DNA of 14,912 nt, from positions 1-14,912 of the forward strand of contig CAIXCO010000023.1 in NCBI GenBank assembly GCA_903917955.1, given 5' to 3'. The translations under genes and the position numbers were made by a program. This stretch comes from an uncultured Chlorobiaceae bacterium. Its GTDB lineage: Bacteria; Bacteroidota; Chlorobiia; Chlorobiales; Chlorobiaceae. The notes under the pieces were generated by a model, which saw only the letters and a list, made by a program, of their open reading frames with translations, searched no databases and had not been told where the DNA came from. Below, piece after piece: positions 13,866 to 14,912 of this stretch. Each line of letters opens with the position of its first letter. Position 1 is the first letter of the stretch.

Positions 13866-14867
13866 ATGAGTAATTTAATTACGATTGAACGCCACATCCT
13901 TGAACAGCAGAAATTTTTTCCCGAAGCACACGGGGAACTTACCGACCTTCTCAACGACGTGGCCTTTGCCGCAAAACTCGTAAGAAAAGAGGTTGTCCGC
14001 GCAGGCCTTGTTGACATTCTTGGTTTAACAGGCGAGACCAATGTGCAGGGTGAAGAGGTCAAAAAACTTGATATTTTCGCCAATGAAAAAATCATCTCCG
14101 CCATCGGCCAGCACGGACGCTTTGCCATTATGGGTTCCGAGGAAAATGAAGAGATCATTATTCCTCCAAAAAATGAGAGCGGCAACTATGCACTCCTCTT
14201 CGATCCGCTGGATGGCTCTTCAAACATTGACGTTAATGTGAGCGTCGGCACCATCTTCTCCATCTATAAACTCAAGGGGGACGATCCCGGCAAAGCAAAC
14301 ATCAATGACTGTTTGCAGCATGGGTACGAGCAGGTTGCTGCCGGTTATGTCATCTACGGCTCATCAGTCGTCATGGTCTATACCACTGGCCACGGTGTAC
14401 ACGGCTTTACCTACGACCCGAGCATCGGAGAGTTTCTTCTTTCGCACGAAAACATCATTACCCCGAAAAGCGGCAAGTACTACTCCATCAACGAGGGCTC
14501 TTACGCGCAGTTCAACGAGGGCACAAAAAAATATCTCGACTATATCAAAGAGGAAGATCCGGCAACAAACCGTCCTTACAGTACCCGCTACATCGGTTCA
14601 CTGGTAGCCGACTTCCACCGCAACCTGCTGACTGGAGGCATATTCATCTATCCGCCGACCACAAAGCACCTGAAAGGAAAGCTCCGGCTCATGTACGAAG
14701 CCAACCCCCTTGCCTTTATCTGTGAACAGGCTGGCGGACGGGCCACAAACGGCCGGGATCGCATCCTTGATATTCAGCCACTCGAACTGCATCAGCGCAC
14801 ACCGCTCTATATCGGCAGCGTCGATGACGTGATTGTGGCCGAAGAATTTGAGCAGGGATTGAGGTAA
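13866..14867 (+). CDS. fbp: class I fructose-1,6-bisphosphatase
   Basis: A 333-residue cytosolic enzyme that converts fructose-1,6-bisphosphate to fructose-6-phosphate plus phosphate, the committed step of gluconeogenesis. In an organism fixing CO2 by the reductive TCA cycle it directs carbon to sugars and glycogen (pathway context inferred). The signature LFDPLDGSSNIDVNVSVGTIFSI covers residues 111-133; metal ligands include E92/E93 in GSEENE and D113/D116/E-region partners. The substrate-phosphate part HLKGKLRLMYEANPLAFICEQAGG is at 268-291. Length is typical of the class (about 330). The ATG at 13866 has a good ribosome binding site (GGAAGAGAG, about 4-8 bases ahead). It is divergent from recJ. 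Confidence 0.97.
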   Translation: MSNLITIERHILEQQKFFPEAHGELTDLLNDVAFAAKLVRKEVVRAGLVDILGLTGETNVQGEEVKKLDIFANEKIISAIGQHGRFAIMGSEENEEIIIPPKNESGNYALLFDPLDGSSNIDVNVSVGTIFSIYKLKGDDPGKANINDCLQHGYEQVAAGYVIYGSSVVMVYTTGHGVHGFTYDPSIGEFLLSHENIITPKSGKYYSINEGSYAQFNEGTKKYLDYIKEEDPATNRPYSTRYIGSLVADFHRNLLTGGIFIYPPTTKHLKGKLRLMYEANPLAFICEQAGGRATNGRDRILDIQPLELHQRTPLYIGSVDDVIVAEEFEQGLR

Positions 14868-14894
14868 TATACAGTTTTTTTGAGGCCCTGTAGG

Positions 14895-14912
14895 GGCTTG
14901 CTGCGGCAAGCC
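14895..14912. repeat. palindrome at the right edge, possibly a dispersed repeat or terminator
   Basis: GGCTTGC and GCAAGCC enclose TGCG, a perfect 7-bp stem that ends exactly at the window edge, 28 bases after the fbp stop. The left flank (TGTAGGG) suggests longer arms that continue outside. A T-run at 14875-14881 precedes it, so it does not look like a classical terminator for fbp from what is visible; a REP-like repeat is possible. Confidence 0.35.

Overview
The window looks like chromosome of a green sulfur bacterium (Chlorobiaceae, Chlorobium/Pelodictyon type). The main reason is a ferredoxin-type 8-vinyl reductase of the BciB family, an enzyme of (bacterio)chlorophyll synthesis, in a Gram-negative setting (outer-membrane type lipocalin, polyprenol-linked sugar transfer genes) with a stand-alone class I fructose-1,6-bisphosphatase. 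No rRNA or tRNA gene, CRISPR array, transposase or phage structural gene was seen. The genus is inferred, not proven by the sequence.

Layout. 1-1011 (minus): an AAA/RecF-like ATPase whose C-terminal end lies beyond the left edge. 1113-1409 (minus): a small antibiotic-biosynthesis-monooxygenase (YgiN-like) protein, divergent from bciB (1505-2773, plus). A NOL/NYC1-like short-chain dehydrogenase (2787-3572, minus) meets bciB tail to tail with a 13-base gap, and lies directly downstream of a Phd/VapC toxin-antitoxin pair (3596-4236, minus). Next come an unrecognised 139-residue protein and a Blc-like lipocalin (4491-5462, minus, probably one operon), a 60-residue small protein of unknown function (5642-5824, plus), and a Zn-type cation diffusion facilitator with formyltetrahydrofolate deformylase PurU (5916-7750, minus).

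From 7968 to 11946 (plus) runs a tight four-gene membrane module with overlapping frames: PAP2 phosphatase, ArnT/PMT-like glycosyltransferase, DPM/ArnC-like GT2 with two C-terminal membrane helices, and an LPG-synthase-TM/UPF0104 flippase-like protein. Together these could make a polyprenyl-phosphate sugar, move it across the inner membrane, transfer it to an envelope acceptor and recycle the carrier. The order of two tiny ORFs in front of the first gene suggests translational coupling. recJ (11959-13668, minus) converges on this module and is divergent from fbp (13866-14867, plus). The fbp leader carries a good sigma-70-like promoter followed by a perfect 8-bp dyad.

Most interesting points: (1) the tail-to-tail pairing of a BciB/HCAR-family flavo-iron-sulfur reductase with a NOL-like reductase, which are the homologues of the two enzymes that turn chlorophyll b into chlorophyll a in plants; (2) the self-contained lipid-sugar transfer module without ArnA/ArnB/ArnD homologues in view; (3) small proteins, leader ORFs and dyads in the intergenic regions. 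All identifications come from reading motifs in the sequence and from recall of the families; no database search was run.
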